Positions 53,142-61,484 of a DNA stretch of 64,000 nucleotides are shown one piece after another. The notes below the pieces were generated by a model. The model searched no databases and was not told the DNA's origin. It was given only the letters and a program-made list of their open reading frames with translations. The translations under genes were made by a program, and so were the position numbers. Source of the stretch: Alphaproteobacteria bacterium (GTDB taxonomy: Bacteria; Pseudomonadota; Alphaproteobacteria; Rhodobacterales; Rhodobacteraceae). Numbering within the stretch: the first letter of the stretch is position 1; each line of letters begins with the position of its first letter. Location: contig JAUHZO010000002.1 in assembly GCA_030425925.1 (NCBI GenBank), positions 1-64,000 on the forward strand, written 5' to 3'.

Positions 53142-54241
53142 TGAACAAACCCATGCGCGATACCAGGGCGAAGACAAAGCTGCGGCTGGTGGATTGCGAC
53201 ATCCATCCGGCGCAGAAATCGCCCGCAACGCTGTTTCCCTATCTCGAAAGCCGCTGGGTCGAGCATCTGAAGACCTTCGGCACGTTCACCCGCCAGGCGC
53301 TTGTCGGTCAGTTGTCCTACCCGCGCATGACCGCCAACGGCATGCGCATCGACGCCAAACCCGAAGAAGGCCCCCCGGGGTCGAGCCTGCAGCTGATGCA
53401 GGAACAGCATCTCGACCGGCTGGGGATCGAGCAGGGCCATCTTGTGGCGCTTGGCCGCGGCGGCATGGAAGAGCGCAACCCCGACCTGTCGGCCGCCATG
53501 TCCCGCGCCGTGAACGACTGGCAGGTGGCCGAATGGCTGGAGCCCGAGCCGCGCCTGCGCGGCGGCATCGTCGTGCCACAGGACAACCCCGAGGCCGCCG
53601 TGGCCGAAATCGCGCGCCGCGCCGACGATCCGCGGTTCGTTCAGGTCATCATGTCCACGCGGCCGAACGAGCCGCTGGGCGACCGCAAGTACTGGCCCAT
53701 CTACCGCGCGATCGCCGAGGCGGGCCTGCCGCTCTGCCTGCACCCGGCGGGCTATTCCTCGGGCAAGCCCTCGACCGGCACGGGCTGGCCCAGCTTCTAT
53801 TTCCAGGAGCACTACACCTTCGTGCCCGGCTCCGAGGCGCTGGTCACCTCGCTGGTGATCTCGGGCGCGCTCGAAGCGGTGCCCGACCTGCGGATCGCCA
53901 TCATCGAGGGCGGTTTCAGCTGGGCGCCGGCGCTGGGCTGGCGGATGGACCGGCATTTCGACACCTTCCGTGCCGAGGTGCCGCACCTGACCATGAAGCC
54001 ATCGGACTACATGCGGCGGCATTTCTGGTGGGCGACCCAGCCGATGGAAGAGCCGAAGAACGGCCGCCACGTGCAGGACGTGATCGACTGGATCGGCTGG
54101 GACCGGATCCTCTATTCCTCGGACTACCCGCACTGGGACTACGACGATCCCGATTTCATCTTCAAGTTCCCGCTGGACACCTGGCAGCGCGAGGCGGTCT
54201 TTGGCGGCAACGCCCGCGCGCTGTACGGAGGGCGGGCATGA
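53141..54241 (+). CDS. Amidohydrolase family protein (COG2159/ACMSD-like) 2
   Basis: The 366-residue product has D-x-D-x-H (VDCDIHPA), LCLHPAGY, a GGFSWAPALGWRMD segment, and YSSDYPHWDYDDPD with the C-terminal metal Asp. It is longer in the middle than its upstream neighbour and shares about the same fold. Tandem pairs of this type occur in aromatic and heteroaromatic degradation clusters, where they may form a hetero-oligomer or catalyse successive steps. Overlaps the Rieske gene by 4 bp. Confidence 0.85.
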   Translation: MNKPMRDTRAKTKLRLVDCDIHPAQKSPATLFPYLESRWVEHLKTFGTFTRQALVGQLSYPRMTANGMRIDAKPEEGPPGSSLQLMQEQHLDRLGIEQGHLVALGRGGMEERNPDLSAAMSRAVNDWQVAEWLEPEPRLRGGIVVPQDNPEAAVAEIARRADDPRFVQVIMSTRPNEPLGDRKYWPIYRAIAEAGLPLCLHPAGYSSGKPSTGTGWPSFYFQEHYTFVPGSEALVTSLVISGALEAVPDLRIAIIEGGFSWAPALGWRMDRHFDTFRAEVPHLTMKPSDYMRRHFWWATQPMEEPKNGRHVQDVIDWIGWDRILYSSDYPHWDYDDPDFIFKFPLDTWQREAVFGGNARALYGGRA

Positions 54242-54654
54242 CCCGGCATGTGGTGGCCAGGGTCGACGACTTTCCCGATCGTGCCATCCGGCGGGTCGAG
54301 GTGGCGGGCAAGGCCCTGTGCCTGATGCGGCGGGGAGAGGCGTTCTTTGCCCTGGCCGACCGCTGCCCCCATGGCGGTGCGCCGCTGTCGGGCGGGCGGT
54401 TCACCGGCACCGTCGAAAGCGACGGGCCGGGCAGCTACCGCATGTGCCGCATGGACGAGATGCTGAAATGTCCCTGGCACGGGTGGGAGTTCGACATCCG
54501 CACCGGGCAATCCTGGTCCGACCCCGGATCGACCCGCACCCGGGCCTTCGCCACCGAGAACGTCGAGGGCCAGGAACTGGTCAAGGGGCCCTATGTCGCC
54601 GAGACCGTTCCGGTCAGCGTGGATGGCCGTTATGTCGTCGTCGATCTGGGCTGA
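54238..54654 (+). CDS. Rieske [2Fe-2S] ferredoxin-like protein
   Basis: The 138-residue protein is a single Rieske domain: C43-P-H45 (RCPHGGAPL) and C78-PW-H81 (KCPWHGWEF). The 32 residues between the motifs are longer than in small ferredoxins (usually about 16-20), due to the insert VESDGPGSYRMCRMDEM with two further cysteines region (C70). It could deliver electrons to an oxygenase not present nearby, or act with the amidohydrolases. It is the last gene of this unit. Confidence 0.87.
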   Translation: MTRHVVARVDDFPDRAIRRVEVAGKALCLMRRGEAFFALADRCPHGGAPLSGGRFTGTVESDGPGSYRMCRMDEMLKCPWHGWEFDIRTGQSWSDPGSTRTRAFATENVEGQELVKGPYVAETVPVSVDGRYVVVDLG

Positions 54655-54661
54655 GGGCGCC

Positions 54662-55129
54662 TCAGCCCACCATGTCTGTCCAGAGCGCGCGCAGGCGGCC
54701 CATGTCCGGCTGGCCTTCCCAGGTGACCGCGTCGGCGGGAATTGCCACCCAGGGCAGTCGGCTGGCGACCCAGATATGGGCGGCCGGGCGCAGCCAGGAC
54801 GGATCGTCCAGCGTGCCGGCCTTGAGACTGCGATAGGAGCTGCCCGCCGCGACCGCATGCCAGAGCCGCGCGCCGCAGGCGGGACAGAAATGGCAGGCCA
54901 TCTCGCGACCCGAGGCCCCGCGGCGCGAAAAGACGGCGGTAGCGCCCGACACCGTCATCGCCACGGCCTCCACCTGCAGCGACAGGCCGAAGGCGCTGCC
55001 CGATTGACGCCGGCAGTCGGTGCAATGGCAGGCATAGAAGGTCGTCGGCGCGGCATGGATCGTGTAGCGCAATGCGCCGCACTGGCAGCCGCCGGTCAGC
55101 GGCAGGTCGGGGATCGTCACGCGCTCCAT
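54662..55129 (-). CDS. GFA family protein (glutathione-dependent formaldehyde-activating enzyme-like)
   Basis: The 155-residue protein has the zinc motifs of the GFA/CENP-V fold: GGCQCGALRY, ACHCTDCRRQSGSAFG and FCPACGARLW. A start at 55129 is preferred to a GTG six codons earlier. Most members are of unknown function; formaldehyde chemistry has been shown for few. It converges on the Rieske gene and is divergent from the MFS exporter (38 bp). Confidence 0.88.
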   Translation of the reverse strand: MERVTIPDLPLTGGCQCGALRYTIHAAPTTFYACHCTDCRRQSGSAFGLSLQVEAVAMTVSGATAVFSRRGASGREMACHFCPACGARLWHAVAAGSSYRSLKAGTLDDPSWLRPAAHIWVASRLPWVAIPADAVTWEGQPDMGRLRALWTDMVG

Positions 55130-55167
55130 GGGTGCAGAGCATGCCACCGCGGTGCGTGTGTCGCAAC

Positions 55168-56415
55168 ATGAGCCTTCTGGACCGGACCACGCCGCCGCAT
55201 ATCGGCTCGCTCATCCTGATGACGGGGATCGCGGCGATGTCGGTCAATATCTTCCTGCCGTCGCTGGCCAACATGGCGGTGTTCTTCGACACCGACTACG
55301 CGGTCGTCCAGCTGGCCGTGGCGCTGTACCTGATCGTGAATGCCGGGCTGCAGCTGGCGCTGGGGCCCTTGTCGGACCGTTTCGGGCGGCGGCCGCTCAT
55401 GATCGGCGCTTTCGTGGTTTTCGTCCTGGCCACGGTGGGCTGTGCGCTCTCGTCCCGGGTCGAGGTCTTTCTGGCCTTCCGCACGGTGCAATCGGTGGCC
55501 TTTGCCGCCGTGGTCCTGTCGCGCGCGGTGGTGCGCGACATGGTCCCGCGCAACGAGGCTGCGTCGATGATCGGTTACGTCACCATGGGCATGGCGGTTG
55601 TGCCCATGGTCAGCCCCGCGCTGGGCGGGTTTCTCGACGAAGCCTTCGGCTGGCAGGCAAGCTTCTGGCTGCTGAGCGTTCTGGGCTGCTTTGCGGTCTG
55701 GCTCGCCTGGGCCGATCTGGGCGAGACCCACCACCACCGCTCTGCCAGCTTCGCGGCGCAGGTGGCCAGCCATCCCGAGCTGTTCCGTTCGCCCCGCTTC
55801 TGGGGCTACGCGCTGACCGGGGCGCTGGCGGGAGGGACCTATTTCAGCTTCCTCGGCGGCGCACCCTATGTGGGCAGCGAGGTCTTCGGGTTGACGCCGG
55901 TGGTGCTGGGCGTCGTCTTCGGCTCGGCCTCGTTCGGCTATATCACCGGCAACTTCCTTTCGGGGCGCTTTTCGACCCGGCTGGGGATCGCGCCGATGCT
56001 GATGGCGGGCACGGTGCTGATGACCGCCGCGCTGGGCCTGTCGCTTGTCCTGCTGCTGACGGGGCTTGGCGGCGTGTGGAGCTTTTTCGGGCTGATGATC
56101 CTCGTCAGCGCGGGCAACGGCATGATCATTCCCAACGCGACCTCGGGCTTTCTGTCGGTGCGTCCGCATCTGGCCGGCACGGCCAGCGGCGTGGGCGGCG
56201 CGATGATGGTCGGCGGGGGCGCGGCGATGGTCGCCTGGGCGGGGCAGTTCCTCGACCCCGTCCACGGCGCGGAAAAGCTGGTCGCCCTGCAATTCGCCGC
56301 TGCGGCGGGAAGCCTCGCGACGGCGCAGTACACGATCCGGCGCGAACGGCGCCTGGGCGCGGCGGCCTCGGGCCCTGCGGTGCCTTTTGACGACACGGTG
56401 CCCGGCGGGCCCTGA
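55168..56415 (+). CDS. MFS multidrug exporter, Bcr/CflA type (DHA1)
   Basis: The 415-residue protein has twelve predicted helices and the MFS motif A LGPLSDRFGRRP between helices 2 and 3; motif C-like GGFLDEAFGWQ follows helix 5. The ATG at 55168 places a short leader (MSLLDRTTPPHIG) before helix 1. It probably exports small toxic organics. A hairpin with T-run follows its stop. Confidence 0.88.
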   Translation: MSLLDRTTPPHIGSLILMTGIAAMSVNIFLPSLANMAVFFDTDYAVVQLAVALYLIVNAGLQLALGPLSDRFGRRPLMIGAFVVFVLATVGCALSSRVEVFLAFRTVQSVAFAAVVLSRAVVRDMVPRNEAASMIGYVTMGMAVVPMVSPALGGFLDEAFGWQASFWLLSVLGCFAVWLAWADLGETHHHRSASFAAQVASHPELFRSPRFWGYALTGALAGGTYFSFLGGAPYVGSEVFGLTPVVLGVVFGSASFGYITGNFLSGRFSTRLGIAPMLMAGTVLMTAALGLSLVLLLTGLGGVWSFFGLMILVSAGNGMIIPNATSGFLSVRPHLAGTASGVGGAMMVGGGAAMVAWAGQFLDPVHGAEKLVALQFAAAAGSLATAQYTIRRERRLGAAASGPAVPFDDTVPGGP

Positions 56416-56442
56416 GGCCGGCACCCCGTGCTGAAATGCTCT

Positions 56443-56468
56443 CCTGCCGCGCCGCGGCGGGGGCTTTT
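56443..56468 (+). terminator. Intrinsic terminator after the MFS gene
   Basis: CCTGCCGC, loop GCC and GCGGCGGG form an 8-bp stem with one wobble, followed by GGCTTTT. It ends the MFS transcript. Confidence 0.6.
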
Positions 56469-56487
56469 GCGCGTTGCCGCACGAAAT

Positions 56488-56526
56488 CCATTAAGCATTT
56501 GAAAATTATCAAAAAATATCTGGACA
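56488..56526 (+). promoter_or_regulatory. AT-rich promoter region of the TRAP array
   Basis: A conspicuously AT-rich patch (from CATTAAGCATTTGAAAATT to AAAAAATATCTGG) lies about 90 bp before the first TRAP gene in otherwise very GC-rich DNA. It probably contains the promoter; I cannot fix -35 and -10 boxes. Confidence 0.4.
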
Positions 56527-56613
56527 ACGCCCCAGTTGCGCGGCACCCTGACGCGGCGAAAGCAGGCATCCCCGGAACCGGGATCACAAGCCGCGCGCAA
56601 GGGGAGGATTGGC

Positions 56614-57183
56614 ATGAAAGTGCTGGCCAAGGCATTCGATGGTGTCGTGCTGGCGGCCGCCTGGGCCGGCGGGATCGCGACGGTGCTGATGATGCTGCAT
56701 GTCTCGGCCGAGGTCGCGATGCGCTACATCTTCAACAGCCCGCTGACCGGCACGGTCGAAATCGTGTCGGCCTATCATATGACCGCGCTGGCCTTTCTGC
56801 CGCTTGCCCTCATCGCGAAAGAGCGGGGGCACATCATCGTCGAGCTTTTCACCGGCTGGATGTCCCTGCGCGGCCGCACCCTGCTTGACGCGATCGTGGG
56901 TGTGGTGACGCTGATCTACACCACCGTCTTTGCCTGGAAGGCCTTCGAGGTCGCGCTCGACAAGACCGCGATCCGCGAGGCCAAGGAATCCGGCACCGGG
57001 TTCGTGGAAATATGGCCCGCCCGCTGGTTCGTCGTGGTGGGGTTCGGCCTCATGGTGATCGCCGTGGCGATCATCGTGATCAAGGATTTCCGCGGGGCCG
57101 CCACCGGGCGTATCGACCCCGACGATGCCGACCGCCACGGCGGCCACGGCGCCCATATCCGCGACGGGGAGGATCAGCTGTGA
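56614..57183 (+). CDS. TRAP transporter small membrane subunit (DctQ type) 1
   Basis: The 189-residue protein has four hydrophobic helices and the DctQ landmark EVAMRYIFNSPLTGTVEIVS (residues 34-53). GGGGAGGA at 56601-56608 is its ribosome site. The C-terminus is hydrophilic with many His and Asp. It overlaps DctM 1 by 4 bp (GTGA). Confidence 0.9.
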   Translation: MKVLAKAFDGVVLAAAWAGGIATVLMMLHVSAEVAMRYIFNSPLTGTVEIVSAYHMTALAFLPLALIAKERGHIIVELFTGWMSLRGRTLLDAIVGVVTLIYTTVFAWKAFEVALDKTAIREAKESGTGFVEIWPARWFVVVGFGLMVIAVAIIVIKDFRGAATGRIDPDDADRHGGHGAHIRDGEDQL

Positions 57184-58499
57184 GCGACGCGCTGCTGGGC
57201 TTCGGCTCTCTCGGCCTGGTTCTTCTGCTGATCGCGATCCGCGTGCCCATCGGCGTTGCGCTGGGGCTGGTGGCGTTTCTGGGCTTCACCCTTGTGCGCA
57301 ACGAACGCGTGGCGTTCTCCGTCATGCAGAACACGCCGTTCGAGGTCGCCTCCAAATGGGGCCTGTCGGCGATCCCGATGTTCATCCTGATGGGGGCCAT
57401 CGCCCATGCGACGGGCATCTCCTCGTCGCTCTACCGCGCCGCGCGATTGTGGCTGTCCTGGCTGCCCGGCGGGCTGGCGGTGGCGACGAATATCTCGGCT
57501 GCCGGGTTCGCGGCGGCCTCGGGGTCGTCGGTGGCGACCTCGGCCACGCTGGGCCGCATTGCCATTCCCGAGATGCTGCGCGCGGGCTATGCGCCGTCGC
57601 TGGCCGCCGGTGTCGTGGCATCCTCGGGCACGCTGGGCGCGCTTATCCCGCCCTCGATCCTGTTTGTCCTCTACGGCGTCTTTGCCGAGGTCTCGATCAC
57701 GCAGCTTCTGATCGCGGGTGTGATCCCGGGCCTTCTGACGGCGGGGATCTATGCGCTGATGATCATCGGGCGCTGCTGGCTCGACCCCGATGTCGCGCCG
57801 CGGGTGTCCGCCGAGTTCGACGGGGCCGCCCTGTGGCGCGAGCGCTGGAAATCGCTGCTGGAGATCTGGCCGCTGCTGATCATCGTCTTCGGGATCATCG
57901 GCGGGCTGTACGGCGGCGTCTTCACCCCGACCGAGGCGGGCGCGGCAGGCGCGTTCCTGTCCTGTGTCGTGGCCGCGATGCAGGGGCGGCTGACTTTCGG
58001 CGTGATGACCGAAAGCGTGAAGGAGACGATCAAGACCACGGCACAATTGCTGTTCGTGGCCTTCGGCGCGGTGATGTACACCAAGTTCCTGGCGCTGGTG
58101 GGCCTGCCCGGGATCATGGCCGACATGATGGGCAGCTGGGCGCTGGACCCGATCCTGGTGCTGGTCGCGATTTCGGTGATCTACATCATTCTGGGCATGT
58201 TCCTCGACCCGCTGGGCGTCCTGTTGCTGACGCTGCCCATCGTGCAGCCGATCTTTGCGGCGCTGGAGCTCGATCCGATCTGGCTGGGCGTGATCGTGGT
58301 CAAGTACATCGAAATCGGTCTTCTGACGCCGCCCGTGGGCTTCAACGCCTATGTGGTCAAGAACGTGGTCGGCGACCGCATTTCGCTCGAGACGATTTTC
58401 CGCGGGATCGGCTGGTTCCTCGCCTGCGAGGTGGTGATCATGGTGCTGATCCTGTCCTATCCCCAGATTTCCCTCTGGCTGCCGAGCACGATGCAGTGA
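57180..58499 (+). CDS. TRAP transporter large membrane subunit (DctM type) 1
   Basis: The 439-residue membrane protein starts at GTG overlapping the DctQ stop. Typical DctM features: RVPIGVALGLVAFLGF near the start, ASGSSVATSATLGRIAIPEM in the first scoop, GALIPPSILFVLYG, and EAGAAGAFLSCV in the second half. It carries solute with sodium together with DctQ 1 and a binding protein. The DctP-type gene follows after 38 bp. Confidence 0.93.
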   Translation: MSDALLGFGSLGLVLLLIAIRVPIGVALGLVAFLGFTLVRNERVAFSVMQNTPFEVASKWGLSAIPMFILMGAIAHATGISSSLYRAARLWLSWLPGGLAVATNISAAGFAAASGSSVATSATLGRIAIPEMLRAGYAPSLAAGVVASSGTLGALIPPSILFVLYGVFAEVSITQLLIAGVIPGLLTAGIYALMIIGRCWLDPDVAPRVSAEFDGAALWRERWKSLLEIWPLLIIVFGIIGGLYGGVFTPTEAGAAGAFLSCVVAAMQGRLTFGVMTESVKETIKTTAQLLFVAFGAVMYTKFLALVGLPGIMADMMGSWALDPILVLVAISVIYIILGMFLDPLGVLLLTLPIVQPIFAALELDPIWLGVIVVKYIEIGLLTPPVGFNAYVVKNVVGDRISLETIFRGIGWFLACEVVIMVLILSYPQISLWLPSTMQ

Positions 58500-58537
58500 G
58501 AGGGCCTTTGACCCAACGAAAAACGGGAGGAAACGAC

Positions 58538-59656
58538 ATGAAGACAATCAAGGGACTGACACTTGCCGCCGCGGCATTGATTGCCGCACCGGCGGTCGCA
58601 CAGGACTTTACCTACGGGTCCTGGGTGCCGGCATCGGACTACAAGAACTCCGACGCCCTGCCCACCTATTTCGAGAAGATCGCCGAGACCACCGGCGGGG
58701 CCGTCAACTGGACGCTTGTGCCGGGCGGCCAGCTTGCCGGCGGGGTCGAGACGTTCTCGGCGGTGCAGGACGGCATCATGGATGCAGGCGTGGCGGTGGC
58801 CACCTATGTGCCCAACCTCTTGCCGTCGCTCGCGACGCTCTACAACACGGTCGTGCCCGGCAACGATCCGGTCGCGGCGGCGGGTGCCGCGAACGAGATC
58901 ATGATGCTGCACTGTCCCAGCTGCATCGAAGAGGCGCAGGCGGTGAACGCGGTGGCGCTTGCGGGATATGCCGGTGCACCCTTCGTGCTGATGTGCCGCG
59001 AGCCGATCAGCAGCGTCGATCAGCTTCAGGGCCTGCGCGTGCGCGCCTCGGGCGCGTCCTACAATGCGCTGGAAATGGCCGGGGCATCGGTGGTGCAGGT
59101 GTCGCTGGTCGAAACCGTGTCGCTCTTGCAGCGGGGCGGCATCGACTGTGTGGCGGGCGTGGGTGACTGGCTCAAGACCTTCGGCTACGGCGACACCGCG
59201 AAATACGTCACCGATTTCTCCTTTGGCGTCGCGGCACCCGTCGTGGCCTTCTACATGAACCGCGATCAGTGGCAGTCCATGTCGGACGAGGGCCGTGCCG
59301 CGCATCTGCGCCACGCGGGCTACCTGGCCGCCGACCACACGATCAACAACTTCATCGTGCGCAACAATGCCACCGTGGCCGACCAGATCGAGAACAACGG
59401 CGTCCAGATGGTCGAGACCGGCGCGGACTGGACCGAGATGATCACGGCCTACGAGGCGGCCGAGATCGACATCAACGCCGCCAAGGCCGCGGACCTGGGC
59501 CTTGCCCCCGAAACCGCGACCGAGATCATGACCCGTTACCGCGATGTCGTGGAAAAGTGGCGCGGGATCTCGGCCGAGGTCGGCACCGATGTGGACGCCT
59601 TTGCCGAGGCGCTGTGGGAAGAGGTCTATTCCAAGGTCGATCCGAACGGCCTCTGA
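58538..59656 (+). CDS. TRAP transporter substrate-binding protein (DctP type) with four conserved cysteines
   Basis: The 372-residue product has signal peptide MKTIKGLTLAAAALIAAPAV (cut near AQA) and a DctP fold (TYGSWVPASDYKNSDALPTY). Cysteines C126 and C129 (LHCPSCIEEA), C153 (LMCREP) and C204 (GGIDCVAG) are shared with the protein at 50700. GGGAGG at 58525-58530 is the ribosome site. It lies between two DctQM pairs and could serve either or both. Confidence 0.92.
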   Translation: MKTIKGLTLAAAALIAAPAVAQDFTYGSWVPASDYKNSDALPTYFEKIAETTGGAVNWTLVPGGQLAGGVETFSAVQDGIMDAGVAVATYVPNLLPSLATLYNTVVPGNDPVAAAGAANEIMMLHCPSCIEEAQAVNAVALAGYAGAPFVLMCREPISSVDQLQGLRVRASGASYNALEMAGASVVQVSLVETVSLLQRGGIDCVAGVGDWLKTFGYGDTAKYVTDFSFGVAAPVVAFYMNRDQWQSMSDEGRAAHLRHAGYLAADHTINNFIVRNNATVADQIENNGVQMVETGADWTEMITAYEAAEIDINAAKAADLGLAPETATEIMTRYRDVVEKWRGISAEVGTDVDAFAEALWEEVYSKVDPNGL

Positions 59657-59657
59657 C

Positions 59658-60155
59658 ATGGCACGACTCGACCGTATACTCGATCTGTGGTCGCGGGCGC
59701 TTTTGGCGCTCGCGATCATCGCCGGGCTGGCGATGATGGTGCATGTGACGCTGGATGCCGCGTTCCGCTACTTTCTGAACGCGCCCATAGCGGGCACCAG
59801 CCAGACGGTCGCGGCCTATTACATGATCGCCGTCGCCTTTCTGCCGATCGCTTTGCTGGGGCGCGAGGACGAACATATCACGGTCGATGTCTTCACCGAC
59901 GCGGCACCACGGGCCTTTCGTGTCTTTTCGCTGGTGGTGGCACATCTGCTGGGCATGGCCTGGATGGCGATCTTCAGCTGGCAGGCCTGGGTGTCGGCCA
60001 TGCGCCGCATGCACCAGGGCGAGGTTCTGGAGATTCCCGGAGGGTTTCTTTTGGCGTGGCCCGCGCGCTTTCTTCTGCCGGTGGCGGGGGCCAGCCTCCT
60101 GGCCTGCCTCGCGCTGCGGCTGATACAGCAATTGCGCGCCCTGAGGGCGACCTGA
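59658..60155 (+). CDS. TRAP transporter small membrane subunit (DctQ type) 2
   Basis: The 165-residue protein has four helices and the pattern DAAFRYFLNAPIAGTSQTVA. It starts one base after the binding-protein stop, so it is co-translated with it. A DctM partner follows after 9 bp. Shorter at the C-terminus than DctQ 1, without its His/Asp-rich tail. Confidence 0.9.
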   Translation: MARLDRILDLWSRALLALAIIAGLAMMVHVTLDAAFRYFLNAPIAGTSQTVAAYYMIAVAFLPIALLGREDEHITVDVFTDAAPRAFRVFSLVVAHLLGMAWMAIFSWQAWVSAMRRMHQGEVLEIPGGFLLAWPARFLLPVAGASLLACLALRLIQQLRALRAT

Positions 60156-60164
60156 GGAGCTTTC

Positions 60165-61475
60165 ATGGACGGCCTGACGCTCAGCCTTGTCTGCCTTTTC
60201 GCCGCGCTCGGCCTTATCGCGATCCGGGTGCCCATCGGCGTGGCGCTCGCGACCGTGTCCTTCCTGGGTTTCTGGGAACTGCGCAATTTCAACGTGGCGC
60301 TCGCCGTCACGCGGGATCTGCCCTATACCTTCGCCGCGAACTGGAACCTGTCGGCCATCCCGATGTTCCTGTTGATGGGGTCCATCGTCTATCGCAGCGG
60401 CATTGCCTCGGCGCTGTTCCATGCGGCACGGCTCTGGCTGTCGGGCCTGCCGGGCGGGCTGGCCGTCGCGGCGAATTTTGCCTCGGCCGGATTTGCCGCG
60501 GGCTGCGGGTCGTCGGTGGCCTCGTCCGCGGCGATGGGCCGGCTCGCCATCCCCGAGATGACGGCGGCGGGCTACGACAAGGGACTGGCCACGGGCGTGG
60601 TCGCCTCGGCCGGGACGATCGCCGCGCTGATCCCGCCCTCGATCCTGATGGTGCTGTACGGCATCTTCGCCGAGGTCTCCATCTCCGACCTGTTGATCGC
60701 CGGGGTCATCCCGGGTGTGCTGACGGCGCTGGCCTATGGCGGGATGATCGTGATCCGGTGCCGTCTCAACCCGGCGCTGGCCCCCGCGACAGCGCTGGAC
60801 GTGACCGATCTGCGCCGCGCCCGCTGGCGCGCCCTGGCAGAGATCTGGCCGCTGGGCCTTTTGATCCTGGGGATCATCGGCGGGCTTTACGCAGGTGCCG
60901 TCACCCCGACCGAGGCGGGCGCGGCGGGGGCCTCCATCGCACTGCTGATCGCGGTCCTGCAGGGCAGGATGACCCTGCAGAAACTGTGGGAGGCCACGCG
61001 CGAGGCGATGATGACCTCGGCGCAGATCTTTTTCGTGGGCATCGGCGCGCTGATGTTCACCCGGCTGCTCAGCTTTTCCGGCGCGTCCAACATGCTGGCC
61101 GGGCTGGTGGCCCCGCTGGCGCTGGACCCGGTGACGGTGATCCTGGCCATGACGCTTGTCTACCTCGTGCTGGGCATGTTCCTCGACCCGATCGGCATCC
61201 TGCTGATCACCATCCCGGTGTTCCTGCCGCTTCTTGCCACGCTCGACGTGGACCTGGTGTGGTTCGGCGTTCTGGTGGTCAAGTTCATCGAGATCGGGAT
61301 GCTGACCCCGCCTCTGGGTTTCAACGTCTTCGTGGTCAAGGGTGTCGTGGGCAACACCGTGCCACTTGTGACGATCTTCCGCGGGGTGGGCTGGTTCCTG
61401 GTCTGCGACATCGTGATCGTCGGACTGATGATCGCCTTCCCCGGGATGGTCACCTTCCTGCCGAACCTGATGTAG
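60165..61475 (+). CDS. TRAP transporter large membrane subunit (DctM type) 2
   Basis: The 436-residue protein is a clear paralog of DctM 1: RVPIGVALATVSFLGF, AAGCGSSVASSAAMGRLAIP, ALIPPSILMVLYGIFAEVSI and EAGAAGASIALLIAV. It ends nine bases before the convergent stop of the GMC oxidoreductase gene. With DctQ 2 it forms a second carrier in the array. Confidence 0.93.
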   Translation: MDGLTLSLVCLFAALGLIAIRVPIGVALATVSFLGFWELRNFNVALAVTRDLPYTFAANWNLSAIPMFLLMGSIVYRSGIASALFHAARLWLSGLPGGLAVAANFASAGFAAGCGSSVASSAAMGRLAIPEMTAAGYDKGLATGVVASAGTIAALIPPSILMVLYGIFAEVSISDLLIAGVIPGVLTALAYGGMIVIRCRLNPALAPATALDVTDLRRARWRALAEIWPLGLLILGIIGGLYAGAVTPTEAGAAGASIALLIAVLQGRMTLQKLWEATREAMMTSAQIFFVGIGALMFTRLLSFSGASNMLAGLVAPLALDPVTVILAMTLVYLVLGMFLDPIGILLITIPVFLPLLATLDVDLVWFGVLVVKFIEIGMLTPPLGFNVFVVKGVVGNTVPLVTIFRGVGWFLVCDIVIVGLMIAFPGMVTFLPNLM

Positions 61476-61484
61476 GCCCGCGTC

